Below are positions 1 through 8,629 of a stretch of DNA of 64,000 bases, piece after piece. Origin of the DNA: PLanc-01 sp035342095 (GTDB lineage: Bacteria; Planctomycetota; Phycisphaerae; Sedimentisphaerales; Anaerobacaceae); assembly GCA_035342095.1 (NCBI GenBank), contig DAOQWL010000001.1, forward strand, positions 110,358-174,357, given 5' to 3'. Positions within the stretch are counted from its first letter, which is position 1. The number at the start of each line of letters is the position of its first letter. The notes below the pieces were generated by a model, which ran no database searches, was not told where the DNA came from, and saw only the letters and a list, made by a program, of their open reading frames with translations. A program made the position numbers and the translations under genes.

Positions 1-516
1 GACATCGTCCGCTGGAACGACTCTTCGCAGGTTCTCGTGGCGAATGCCCTGATGCCGGCGAAGGTCAGCGAGATCGCGCTGTGTTTCGAGCTGGGTCGCG
101 CGACGGTCGTCGTGGAGGAGGATCAGTTGAGCCTGGCCATCGGCAAGCACGGGCAGAACGTCCGTCTTGCGGCCCGGCTGACGGGCTGGGACATCGATAT
201 CCTGACCCCGGACGAGTACAATCAGGGAATCGAGCGGCTGGCCGGATGTGTCAAGGGGATCGAGGGGGCTGAGGATGTCCTCGTGGACAAGCTCATCGCC
301 CTGGGGATCATCTCGGTGCTCGATCTGGACGACGTGGGTCCCGACCCGCTCGTGGCGGAACTCAAACTGGACCGGGGACTGGCCGAGAGGCTGGTCGAGA
401 AAGCGGATCGTGAAGCCAAGGCATTGACCGCGGAGGCGGATCAGAAGCAGGCGCAGAAACAACTGGCTCAGCAAGCGAAGACGTCGGAGACGACGTACCG
501 AGAGGATGCGGAGTAA
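1..516 (+). CDS. nusA: Transcription termination/antitermination protein NusA, C-terminal part (5' end outside window)
   Basis: The reading frame is open from base 1, so the gene enters from the left; the GTG at 37 is internal. The visible part is the second KH domain, recognisable by the stretch DQLSLAIGKHGQNVRLAARL with its GKHG RNA-binding loop. A helix-hairpin-helix-like region follows (about residues 75-140 of the visible part) and then a charged Lys/Glu/Gln-rich tail. NusA binds RNA polymerase and nascent RNA and modulates pausing, termination and antitermination. infB follows 14 nt later, matching the conserved nusA-infB-rbfA order. Identity is secure; only the N-terminus is missing. 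Confidence 0.95.
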   Translation, partial: DIVRWNDSSQVLVANALMPAKVSEIALCFELGRATVVVEEDQLSLAIGKHGQNVRLAARLTGWDIDILTPDEYNQGIERLAGCVKGIEGAEDVLVDKLIALGIISVLDLDDVGPDPLVAELKLDRGLAERLVEKADREAKALTAEADQKQAQKQLAQQAKTSETTYREDAE

Positions 517-530
517 TACGTGGAGGCTTT

Positions 531-3260
531 TTGGCTACTACAAGGGTCTATATCTTAGCTCGGGAACTTGGGGTCAAGAGTTCTGCGATTGTGAAGAAAT
601 GCCAGGATGAAGGCCTGGACGTCCGGAACCACATGGCCACGATCTCCGCGGGGCTGGCTGCGACGATTCGGGAATGGTTCAGCGAGGGCGAGAATCTCAC
701 GACGGTGGAAACGGCCGATCGGGTCGATTTGGAGGAGGTCCGCGTGCGAAGGAAGCCCAAGCATGCGGAGGCGGACGAAGCCCTGGGCGAATCCGAGGAC
801 TACGGGGAGACCGACGTGTCCGTGCTGGAGCCGGCGGAGTCCCTGGCAGTGGAGGCGACGGCTCCTGTCGAACCCGCAGTGGTCGAGACGCCGTCGATTG
901 AGGTCGTCGAGCCGCAACCCGTCGAGGTCGCGCATCCCGCGGTGCCGGCTCCGGTGGTCGCCCCGGCGCCGATGGCGGCGCCTGCGCCGCAGGAGGTGCC
1001 CCTGGTCGCGGCGCCGGAGAAACCCGTCGAGCCGCCCAAGCCCGTGGTGAAGCCGAAGGAGCCCCTCGTGGTCCTGCCGGCCGGTCCGATGCTGGACAAA
1101 CCCAGACCTGCCAAGCTCAGCGGGCCCAAGGTCGTCCGCGTCGAGGCGCCGGAGCCGCTGGATCGTCCGCGATCCCGCTTCAAACCGCGTTACGACGCCC
1201 CGGTGACCGAGCCTCTGATGTACAGCAGGGGCAGACCCGCCCCTGCGGCGACCTCCGAGGCGTCCGACAAGAAAGGCTTGAAGCCGCGAGGCAGCAAGGA
1301 CCGCACGCACGGCCGGCGAAAAGAAGAAGTGGACGACGAAGCCAAGAAGAGCAAGCTCCACAAGAACTGGCGTCAGCGGGATATCGAGGAGAGGCAGGCG
1401 CGTCTGACTGCTGCAGGCGGGGAGGGTTTGCGCCTGCGACCCACGCGTCGGATCGCCTCCAAGGCCTCTCACGAGAGCGCCGCTCCCTCGCGGCCCAGAA
1501 GCGTCACGGTCAGCGAGCCGATCATCGTGAAGGACCTGTCCGCCGCCCTGGCGGTCAAGGCCACGGACATCATCAGCAAGCTGATGCAGCAGGGGGTCAT
1601 GGCTACGGCCAATCAGGCGATCAGCAGCGAAGTGGCGGAACTGGTGGCGCTGGAGTTCGAAACGGAGCTGATCGTCCAGCGAAAGGCGACGCTGGAAGAG
1701 GAAATCCAGAAGGAGTTCGATCAGCGAGAGCGCAAGAACCTCAAAAAACGGCCCATTGTGGCGGCCATGCTGGGACACGTGGACCACGGCAAGACGAGCC
1801 TGCTGGACCGCATCCGCAAGACGCACGTGGCGGCAGGCGAGGCCGGCGGCATCACGCAGCACACGGGCGCCTACTCGGTGAGCTGGGACGACAAGACGGT
1901 GGCGTTCCTGGACACGCCGGGCCACGAGGCGTTCACTGCCATGCGGGCCCGCGGCGCCAACATGACGGACATCGTCGTGCTCGTGGTCGCGGCCGACGAC
2001 GGGGTCATGCCCCAGACGATCGAGGCGATCGCCCACAGCAAGGCCGCGGGCGTCGCCATCATCGTGGCGCTCAACAAGATCGACCTGCCGGGCTACGACA
2101 TCAATCGCATTTACGCGCAACTATCGGAACACGGCCTGGCTCCCACCGAGTGGGGCGGCCAGACCGAAGTCGTCAAGACCAGCGCCACGACCGGCCAGGG
2201 CGTGTCCGATCTGCTCGAGGCGCTCGATTACGTGTCCGAGCTGCTTGGACTGAAGGCCGATGATACGATCCCCGCCACCGGCTGGGTCGTCGAGGCCAGG
2301 ATGTCGAGCACGGAAGGACCCACCGCGACGCTCCTGATCAAGGAAGGCCGGCTCGAAAAGGGCGACATCATCCTGGCGGGCAAGGCCTACGGGCGCGTCC
2401 GAACGATGACCGACAGCTATGGCAAGAAGCTCAAGGTGGCGACGACATCCATGCCCGTTGCGGTGGCCGGTCTGAGCGACGTCCCTCTGGCGGGCGACCG
2501 GTTCTATTGTCTCAAGGACATCAACCGGGCCAAGGCCGCGGCGGAAGAGAACAAGCTGCGAGCCCGAGAGAAGTCGCTGGCCGAGCGGACGCAGGTCACC
2601 ATGGAGAACCTGTTCAGCCAGATCGAGGCGGGCAACGTCAAGGAATTGAACCTCATCATCCGCGCCGACGTGCAGGGCTCGGTCGACGTGCTGAAGAAGT
2701 ACCTGTCCGAGCTGAGCACCAGCGAGGTGCGTTTGAACATCCTGCAGGCGATGCCGGGCGGGATTACGGAAGGCGATGTCCTTCTGGCGGAGGCCTCCAA
2801 CGCGATCATCATCGGCTTCAACGTTGTGGCCGACGAGCGAGCGCAGCGGGTGGCCGAGGCCGAGGGGGTCGATATCCGGCTATACAACATCATCTACCGC
2901 ATCACGGACGATCTGAGGAAGTCGATGGCCGGTCTGCTGGAGCCGGAAGAGCAGGAGCGGGCCCTGGGTCGCGCGATGGTCCGGGCCACGTTCAAGGTCT
3001 CCCGAATCGGGACGGTAGCCGGCTGCTTTGTCACGAACGGAGTGGCGGCAAAGCACGCCAAGGTTCGCCTGATTCGCAACAACATCGTGGTGCGCGACAA
3101 TGTGGCCATCGAGTCCCTCAAGCATTTCAAGGACGACGCCCGAGAAGTCAAAACCGGGTTGGAGTGTGGCGTGAAGCTGGCCGGGTTTGATGATATCAAA
3201 GTGGACGACGTCCTGGACTTTTATGAGATCGTCAAGGTGGCCAGAACGCTGGGATCGTGA
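531..3260 (+). CDS. infB: Translation initiation factor IF-2
   Basis: A 909-residue GTPase that brings initiator tRNA to the 30S subunit. The start is TTG at 531, preceded by GGAGG at 522-526. An IF2_N helical domain lies at residues 1-50, then a long Pro/Ala/Glu- and Lys/Arg-rich linker (about 60-325), and a second IF2_N-like segment (about 330-390). The G domain has G1 GHVDHGKT at 415-422, G3 DTPGHE at 461-466 and G4 NKID at 515-518. The C-terminal beta-barrel and fMet-tRNA-binding domains are complete. The length is typical of long-linker IF-2. It lies between nusA and rbfA, probably in one operon. Confidence 0.98.
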   Translation: MATTRVYILARELGVKSSAIVKKCQDEGLDVRNHMATISAGLAATIREWFSEGENLTTVETADRVDLEEVRVRRKPKHAEADEALGESEDYGETDVSVLEPAESLAVEATAPVEPAVVETPSIEVVEPQPVEVAHPAVPAPVVAPAPMAAPAPQEVPLVAAPEKPVEPPKPVVKPKEPLVVLPAGPMLDKPRPAKLSGPKVVRVEAPEPLDRPRSRFKPRYDAPVTEPLMYSRGRPAPAATSEASDKKGLKPRGSKDRTHGRRKEEVDDEAKKSKLHKNWRQRDIEERQARLTAAGGEGLRLRPTRRIASKASHESAAPSRPRSVTVSEPIIVKDLSAALAVKATDIISKLMQQGVMATANQAISSEVAELVALEFETELIVQRKATLEEEIQKEFDQRERKNLKKRPIVAAMLGHVDHGKTSLLDRIRKTHVAAGEAGGITQHTGAYSVSWDDKTVAFLDTPGHEAFTAMRARGANMTDIVVLVVAADDGVMPQTIEAIAHSKAAGVAIIVALNKIDLPGYDINRIYAQLSEHGLAPTEWGGQTEVVKTSATTGQGVSDLLEALDYVSELLGLKADDTIPATGWVVEARMSSTEGPTATLLIKEGRLEKGDIILAGKAYGRVRTMTDSYGKKLKVATTSMPVAVAGLSDVPLAGDRFYCLKDINRAKAAAEENKLRAREKSLAERTQVTMENLFSQIEAGNVKELNLIIRADVQGSVDVLKKYLSELSTSEVRLNILQAMPGGITEGDVLLAEASNAIIIGFNVVADERAQRVAEAEGVDIRLYNIIYRITDDLRKSMAGLLEPEEQERALGRAMVRATFKVSRIGTVAGCFVTNGVAAKHAKVRLIRNNIVVRDNVAIESLKHFKDDAREVKTGLECGVKLAGFDDIKVDDVLDFYEIVKVARTLGS

Positions 3261-3296
3261 GATCCGTGGGGTCGCCGGCCCTAAGGAAGATACCCT

Positions 3297-3680
3297 ATGC
3301 CGACGCGAAGGCAGGAGAAGGTGGCCCGCGTAATCCGGGAGGTGGTCAGCGACGCGATCGCGAATCACCTGAACGACCCGCGGATCACCGGTTTCGTCAG
3401 TGTCACACGGGTGGCCGTCATGGCGGACCTGCGCAGTGCGGATGTGTACTTGAGCGTCTTCGCTTCGGATGCGTCCGCCCAGGACAAGACGTTCGCCGCG
3501 ATCACGCACGCGCGGACGCGGATTCAGTCGTTCCTGGCGGAGTCGCTCGATATGAAGTTCTGTCCCGTGCTGCGTTTTCACGTGGACGAGCAGTTTCGCA
3601 AGACGTTGGATGTGATGAGGTTGATCGATGAAGTGGCGGGTGAACGCCGAAAGCTGGAAGACGCCGAGCCGCAGGAGTGA
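3297..3680 (+). CDS. rbfA: Ribosome-binding factor A
   Basis: A 127-residue KH-fold protein that binds the 30S subunit and helps 16S rRNA 5'-end maturation. The sequence shows the family's N-terminal pattern (RRQEKVARVIREVVSDAI) and the central region ITGFVSVTRVAVMADLRSAD that leads into beta strands. An AAGGAAG ribosome binding site lies just upstream of ATG 3297. It starts 36 nt after infB, the usual neighbour, and is the last gene of the nusA-infB-rbfA set. Length is normal for the family. Confidence 0.95.
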   Translation: MPTRRQEKVARVIREVVSDAIANHLNDPRITGFVSVTRVAVMADLRSADVYLSVFASDASAQDKTFAAITHARTRIQSFLAESLDMKFCPVLRFHVDEQFRKTLDVMRLIDEVAGERRKLEDAEPQE

Positions 3681-3774
3681 CGGGGCGCCTCTGCTGCCGC
3701 CCCGGCCGACGTTCGGCGACGCCCGCATTCCGGATTGGTGACGTTGCCGACCTGCTGGGGTATCTGGAAGGGCC

Positions 3775-4437
3775 ATGAAGAATAGCAAGGAATACGCTCA
3801 ACGGCTTCACAAGTTGTACCGGGAATTGAAGCGCGTGCACCCGAAGATCGAGCGGCCGACGTATGAGGATCCGGCCGAGGCTTTGATTTGGGGGATCATC
3901 AGCGAGAGACTGAGCGAAGCGGCGACCAGCAGGGCCCTGAGGGAGATTCGGACGTCCTTCGTGGACTGGAACGATCTGCGCGTCGCGCGGGTCGAGGAGA
4001 TCGCCGAGGCGCTGGGCTCGAACGCGCCCGCGGGGCGCGACGCCGCGATGTCGCTCACCGCGGCGCTGCGGGCGATTTTCGACGAGCACCACAAGATCAG
4101 TCTCGCGATCCTCAAGAAACTTGGGAAACGGCCCGCCCGGGAGGGGCTCGAAAAGATCCGGGGGGTCAGCCGGTTCGTGATCAACTACTGCATGTTGACG
4201 TCGATGGAGGCCCATGCCGTGCCGCTGACGCAGAACATGATCGAGTACCTTCGCCGCCACGGGGCGATCTCCGTCGATGCGGATGAAGAGGATATAGAAG
4301 GTTTTCTGACTCGTCAGATCGCCGCCAAGGACGCCTACGAGTTCTACGCCCTTCTGCGCCGGGAGAGCGAATCCCCGAAGCTGGGAAAGAAGCCTCGGCA
4401 GGCGGCCCGCAAGAACGGCAAGGCGAAGCGCAAATGA
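3775..4437 (+). CDS. HhH-GPD (endonuclease III-like) fold protein lacking the catalytic residues
   Basis: A 220-residue all-helical protein whose order of segments resembles endonuclease III: an N-terminal helical half with an ILW/ISERLS-like stretch, a hairpin-helix GVSRFVI, then a C-terminal helical bundle and a basic Lys/Arg tail. In endonuclease III the hairpin reads GVGRKTA, with catalytic Lys, followed by VDTH with catalytic Asp. Here these read GVSRFVI and PLTQ, so both catalytic residues are replaced. No four-Cys iron-sulphur loop is present. It may bind DNA structurally or in a regulatory role; a glycosylase/lyase activity is not supported. A GGAAGGG sequence lies close to ATG 3775. 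Fold assignment is by motif alignment only. Confidence 0.65.
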   Translation: MKNSKEYAQRLHKLYRELKRVHPKIERPTYEDPAEALIWGIISERLSEAATSRALREIRTSFVDWNDLRVARVEEIAEALGSNAPAGRDAAMSLTAALRAIFDEHHKISLAILKKLGKRPAREGLEKIRGVSRFVINYCMLTSMEAHAVPLTQNMIEYLRRHGAISVDADEEDIEGFLTRQIAAKDAYEFYALLRRESESPKLGKKPRQAARKNGKAKRK

Positions 4438-4500
4438 CGGTCTCTCTCCCGCGGGGCGAGGACCGTCGGACGATGACAGTGGGTTGTATACGGAGTGAAT

Positions 4501-5379
4501 GTGGCATCCGAACGAATTCTGAAGCTCGGCCTCCCTGCGGGCAGTCTGCAGAAGGCCACGGTGGACCTGTTCGACAAGGCGGGTCTCCATATTTCCGATT
4601 CCAAACGAAGCTATTTCCCCGCCGTGGACGACGAGGAAATCCAGCTCGTCTATCTTCGCGCCCAGGAGATCGGTCGCTACGTCGGGGACGGCGTTCTGGA
4701 CGCGGGCATCACCGGCTTCGACTGGATCCAGGAGAACGCCTGCGACGTCACAGAGGTCTGCGAGCTGCCCTACAGCAAGGCGACCAGCAACCCCGCCCGA
4801 TGGGTCCTCGCGGTGCCGAGTGAATCCAAGGTGTCCCGGGCGGAAGACCTCGACGGCGGGATCGTCGCGACGGAGCTGGTCGGGGTCACGAAGCGGTACT
4901 TCGAGGACAAGGGCGTTCGCGTCCGGGTCGAGTTCAGTTGGGGGGCGACGGAAGTCAAGGCCCGCCTCGTCGACGCGATCGTCGAGTTGACCGAGACCGG
5001 GACCTCGCTGCGGGCGAACAACCTGCGGATCGTCGACACGGTGATCGTCTCGACGACCCGGTTCATCGCCAACAAGGCCGCCTGGCAGGATTCCTTCAAG
5101 CGGGAAAAGATCGAGAATATCAGTATCCTGCTGCGGGCGGCGATCGCCGCGCGGGGGATGGTCGGTCTGAAGATGAACGTCCGCAAGGCGGATCTGGACT
5201 CCGTGCTCCAGGTGCTGCCTGCGGTGAAGAGTCCGACGGTGTCCAGCCTGGCCAATTCGGACTACGTGGCTATCGAGGTCATCATCGACGAGACGGTGGA
5301 ACGGTCCCTGGTCCCCGCGCTGAAGCGCGCCGGCGCCTCGGGCATCATTACGTATCCTTTGAACAAGGTGATTCACTGA
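4501..5379 (+). CDS. hisG: ATP phosphoribosyltransferase, long form
   Basis: HisG catalyses the first step of histidine synthesis, joining ATP and PRPP. The protein (292 residues from 4501) has the periplasmic-binding-like catalytic lobes (start LKLGLPAGSLQKAT; DAGITGFDWI; the PRPP-loop-like ELTETGTSLRANNL) and a C-terminal ACT-like regulatory domain (about 215-292). This is the long, HisZ-independent form. GTG at 4495 and GTG at 4501 are in frame; CGGAG at 4491-4495 fits 4501 with a 5-nt gap and would overlap 4495, so I chose 4501. No other his gene is nearby. The stop overlaps the next start (ATGA at 5379). Confidence 0.93.
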   Translation: MASERILKLGLPAGSLQKATVDLFDKAGLHISDSKRSYFPAVDDEEIQLVYLRAQEIGRYVGDGVLDAGITGFDWIQENACDVTEVCELPYSKATSNPARWVLAVPSESKVSRAEDLDGGIVATELVGVTKRYFEDKGVRVRVEFSWGATEVKARLVDAIVELTETGTSLRANNLRIVDTVIVSTTRFIANKAAWQDSFKREKIENISILLRAAIAARGMVGLKMNVRKADLDSVLQVLPAVKSPTVSSLANSDYVAIEVIIDETVERSLVPALKRAGASGIITYPLNKVIH

Positions 5380-6890
5380 TGAACAGGACTGATGTGCGGA
5401 TGGGTGTGTCCCGCCTCGTCGCGGGACTGGGCGTTCTGTGTGTGACGGCCGTCGGCATGGCGGCGTCCCGATCGAGACCGGCTCCGGAGATCGTTCCCCA
5501 GAGCGGCTCCGTCGTGGCGAGGATCGGCGACTTCGCGATCACGAGGGATGACGTGGCGCGCCGGCTCCTCCAGGGACTGCGGCCCCACGAGGAGGAGTTC
5601 CAGCGGGAGTTCCAGCCGCCGACCGCGCAAGAGGTGGTCCGCGCGCTGCTGGCGGAGAAGGCGACCAGCATGGAAGGTCGCAGGCTCGGCTACCTGCAGG
5701 ACGACCAGATCCACACCAGCGTCTCGCAGTTCGAGCAGCAGCAGATCGTCGGGCGGATGCTGCAGGCCGAGCTGGGCAGCAAGCTGACGGTCGAAGATGC
5801 CGAGATCGAGCGTCTGATGAAGGAGAACCCGAAGGCGACGCGCGAGCAGGCGAAGGCCGCGGCGGAACGCAACAAGGTGATCCATCTCCGCGAGCAGTTT
5901 TACGCCCAGGTGAGCGAGAAGCGGGGCCTCAAGAAGATGACCGAGAACCTCGCCCGGGCGGCCGAGATCCACGAGCGGCTCCTCACGAAGCCCCTCCAGC
6001 CGCGGTCGCAGGGGCAATACTGGATCGCGAACAGCCAGATCGCGACCGACCTGTCGGACGAGGAGCGGAATCTGCCCCTGGCGGTCTATGAGGGCGGGCA
6101 GGTCACCCTGAAGGACTGGTTCATATACCTGTGCAACGCGGCGCCGCCTCGCCGGCCGAAGGATCTGGGGACCCCCGAGGGGGTGGAGAAGCTGCTGGAC
6201 GGCTCGTTGCGCCTGCCCATTCTGGCCGCCGAGGCCCAGGCCCGTGGATACGACAAAATCGCCGAGGTCCGCCGCGACGTCCGGAGGCTCGAGGACCAGC
6301 GGTTGCTGGGCAAGACGCAGGAAATGAAGACCCGGCACATTCAGCAGCCGACGCCCGAGCAGGTGAAGGAGTACTACGAGAAGGACCCGCAGCGATTCTC
6401 GTCCCCTGCGGTCCTGAAGGCCGATCAGATCTGGTGCCCGGACGAGGAGACCGCCAGGAAGGTCAAGGAACTGCTGAGCGGAGGCGCCGACTTCCAGACG
6501 GTCAAGAAGGAGCAGTCCCTTCAGAAGGACACCGAGTTCTACAGCCTGTCGGCGGGGACGGAAGGTCCCTTCTGGGCCGATTTGTGGAAGAACGAGCCGA
6601 ATCAGATCGTCGGCCCGATGCGGGGCTTCTACGGTGCCGGCGTCAAGTGGCGGATCGTGAAGGTCCTGGAGAAGACGCCGGCCCAGGTGAAACCGTTCTC
6701 CGAGCAGCTTGGGAACTCCGTCAAGTGGGCGCTCTTTGCCGAGTGGCGACAGCAGGCCCTGAAGGACTTCGAGCAGGAGATGCTCGCGAAGTACCCCCAC
6801 GAGGTCTTCTTCGACCAGATCCGGGATCTGGACGCGCTGGAGATCGCGGCGAAGCAGCCGGACGATCCGCGGGCGGGAGCAGGGATGTGA
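5379..6890 (+). CDS. SurA-like periplasmic chaperone / parvulin-type peptidyl-prolyl isomerase
   Basis: The ATG at 5379 overlaps the hisG stop (ATGA), giving 503 residues. A signal peptide covers about residues 8-30 (hydrophobic LVAGLGVLCVTAVGMAA). A SurA_N-like helical region follows (VVARIGDFAITRDDVARRLL onward), then a long charged helical part. The segment around PEQVKEYYEKDPQRF leads into a PpiC-like domain (about 330-440). Such proteins chaperone outer-membrane proteins in the periplasm. The two Lpt permease genes downstream support an envelope-biogenesis cluster. Parvulin active-site residues are not clearly conserved, so chaperone activity is safer than isomerase. The reading frame is open further upstream (from 4938), but that part lies within hisG and is not the start. 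Confidence 0.8.
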   Translation: MNRTDVRMGVSRLVAGLGVLCVTAVGMAASRSRPAPEIVPQSGSVVARIGDFAITRDDVARRLLQGLRPHEEEFQREFQPPTAQEVVRALLAEKATSMEGRRLGYLQDDQIHTSVSQFEQQQIVGRMLQAELGSKLTVEDAEIERLMKENPKATREQAKAAAERNKVIHLREQFYAQVSEKRGLKKMTENLARAAEIHERLLTKPLQPRSQGQYWIANSQIATDLSDEERNLPLAVYEGGQVTLKDWFIYLCNAAPPRRPKDLGTPEGVEKLLDGSLRLPILAAEAQARGYDKIAEVRRDVRRLEDQRLLGKTQEMKTRHIQQPTPEQVKEYYEKDPQRFSSPAVLKADQIWCPDEETARKVKELLSGGADFQTVKKEQSLQKDTEFYSLSAGTEGPFWADLWKNEPNQIVGPMRGFYGAGVKWRIVKVLEKTPAQVKPFSEQLGNSVKWALFAEWRQQALKDFEQEMLAKYPHEVFFDQIRDLDALEIAAKQPDDPRAGAGM

Positions 6891-6959
6891 CATTCGCCCG
6901 CCCGGACGATCCGGCGGGCTGAGTACCGGGAACCGACGGGCACGCAGGCGATTGGGACG

Positions 6960-8552
6960 ATGGTTTTCACGCTGCAACGGTACATATTTCGCGAGTTGCT
7001 GCGGATCTTCATCCTGGCCGCGGTCGGATTGACGTTGATCCTGAGCCTGGGCCTCGGATTGAGCATGTCGCAGGAATACGGCGTCGGTCCGCGCCAGACC
7101 CTCCACATCCTGGTCTATGTTATGCCCATCACGTTGACGTTCGTCCTGCCCATGGCGGCGCTGTTCTCCTCGGCGCTGGCGTACGGGCGGTTCGCGAGCG
7201 ACAACGAGCTGGACGCCTGCCGGGCCAGCGGAATCGGCATGATGACGCTGATCTATCCCGGCCTGACCCTGGCGATCCTCGTGGCGATCGCCAACCTCAT
7301 GCTCAGCTTCCATGTCATGCCGTACTTCGTACACCTGGCGGAGAAATCCCTCAAAGCCGACGCCAAGCAGATTCTCTTTCGCAATATCCAGCGCCGGGGG
7401 TTCTACAAGGTCCCGACCGGGGGATCGGACAGCTACCTGATCTACGCAGACTATCCGGACCTCAAGAACGACACGCTGTACGGGATCGTCGTCGTCGAGG
7501 CCTCGCGAGAGGGAACGCAGAACCTGTTCACGTCGTCCAAGACCGTGGTGACGTTCGATTCGCAGGGTCAGGCGAATGCGGTCCGCCTGGCGGTGTACGG
7601 CTGTCGGCAGATGGGATCGGGGGACGACTACTGGCGGAGCCGGGTGGGGTCGTTCTCGGTGCGGAGGGAGATTGGTCCGCTGCTGGGCGACGAGATCAAG
7701 TTCAAGAAGATCGAAGAGATGAAACGGATCGCGGCCGATCTGATGCGTTTCGATCCGGTGGCTCGGGACGTGCAGGCGGTCTACGTGCAGTATGCGACGG
7801 AGCTTCTGGCGCGGGACGTCAACGATGCGTTTGCCGCCGGTCGGGCGTATGAGCTTCGCGGTCCGACCCAGTCCATTCGATTGTCCGCGAAAGGATGCGA
7901 GCTGCGGGAGCCGGCGATGATCGCGTTGACGCCGCCGGTGATGGTGGAGGAACGGGACCATTCCGGGCGCCTCCGTCGACTGCGGTGCGAGAAGACCGCG
8001 GAGATCCTGGTCCAGACGGATGGGGCAGATCCCGTGCTGACCGTCTGTCTCTACAATCCGCAGGTGACGGAGACGGGCCAGTCGCTCGTGCAGTACGTGG
8101 TGGGGGACCTGGCGGCGCCGGAGAAGGTGCGGCGCGGATTGATCGGTCCCTCCAGGCTCGATGTGGCCCGAGGCGACCTCGCGGCGGCACTGAAGGGGGC
8201 GCCGAGCCCCATCCTGGCCCGACGGCAGGAGGATCTGCTCGATACGATCAGCGAGACGCTGACGGACATTCGGGCGGAGGTCCACTCCCGCCTGGTGTTC
8301 GGGATCGGGTGCGTCCCGATGATCTTGATCGGGATCGGCCTGGGCATCCTCCACCGAGGCGGGCATCTGCTCAGCGCCTTTGGGGCGAGCTGCCTGCCCG
8401 CCGCGGTGCTCATCGTCGCAATCGTCAGCGGCAAGAACCTCACGGTCAACCTCGGCGCCGAGAGCTTCACCGGGGTCCTCATCATGTGGGTCGGGCTGGC
8501 GTTTCTGCTCCTGCTGGCCGCGGGCATCTACGGAAAACTGCGACGGAGCTGA
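6960..8552 (+). CDS. lptF: LptF/LptG (YjgP/YjgQ) family permease, first of pair
   Basis: An inner-membrane permease subunit that, with its partner and the LptB ATPase, extracts lipopolysaccharide for transport to the outer membrane. Of 530 residues, the N-terminal part carries the family start (LQRYIFRELLRIFILAAVGL) and three transmembrane helices up to about residue 125. A large periplasmic beta-jellyroll-like region follows (about 130-430), then three C-terminal helices (about 440-525). It is longer than E. coli LptF because of the periplasmic part. It starts 69 nt after the SurA-like gene, and the partner permease follows. F versus G is assigned by order only. Confidence 0.85.
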   Translation: MVFTLQRYIFRELLRIFILAAVGLTLILSLGLGLSMSQEYGVGPRQTLHILVYVMPITLTFVLPMAALFSSALAYGRFASDNELDACRASGIGMMTLIYPGLTLAILVAIANLMLSFHVMPYFVHLAEKSLKADAKQILFRNIQRRGFYKVPTGGSDSYLIYADYPDLKNDTLYGIVVVEASREGTQNLFTSSKTVVTFDSQGQANAVRLAVYGCRQMGSGDDYWRSRVGSFSVRREIGPLLGDEIKFKKIEEMKRIAADLMRFDPVARDVQAVYVQYATELLARDVNDAFAAGRAYELRGPTQSIRLSAKGCELREPAMIALTPPVMVEERDHSGRLRRLRCEKTAEILVQTDGADPVLTVCLYNPQVTETGQSLVQYVVGDLAAPEKVRRGLIGPSRLDVARGDLAAALKGAPSPILARRQEDLLDTISETLTDIRAEVHSRLVFGIGCVPMILIGIGLGILHRGGHLLSAFGASCLPAAVLIVAIVSGKNLTVNLGAESFTGVLIMWVGLAFLLLLAAGIYGKLRRS

Positions 8553-8629
8553 GGAAACTGAAAATCGATGATTGAAATGATCGCCGGACGAGTCCCCATG
8601 ATCCATCATCCATTATCCTCAATCAATAT

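Noticed and set aside
555..2120. A 521-codon - strand open frame inside infB
   Set aside because: It is antisense to the IF-2 linker and G domain and has no recognisable content.
3502..5376. A 624-codon - strand open frame across rbfA, the HhH gene and hisG
   Set aside because: It spans three real genes and an intergenic gap with no motif of its own.
5373..8609. A 1078-codon open frame on the - strand opposite the SurA-like and LptF genes
   Set aside because: It is antisense to two well-recognised genes, is rich in Arg/Leu/Asp/His as expected from GC-rich shadow frames, and has no family features.
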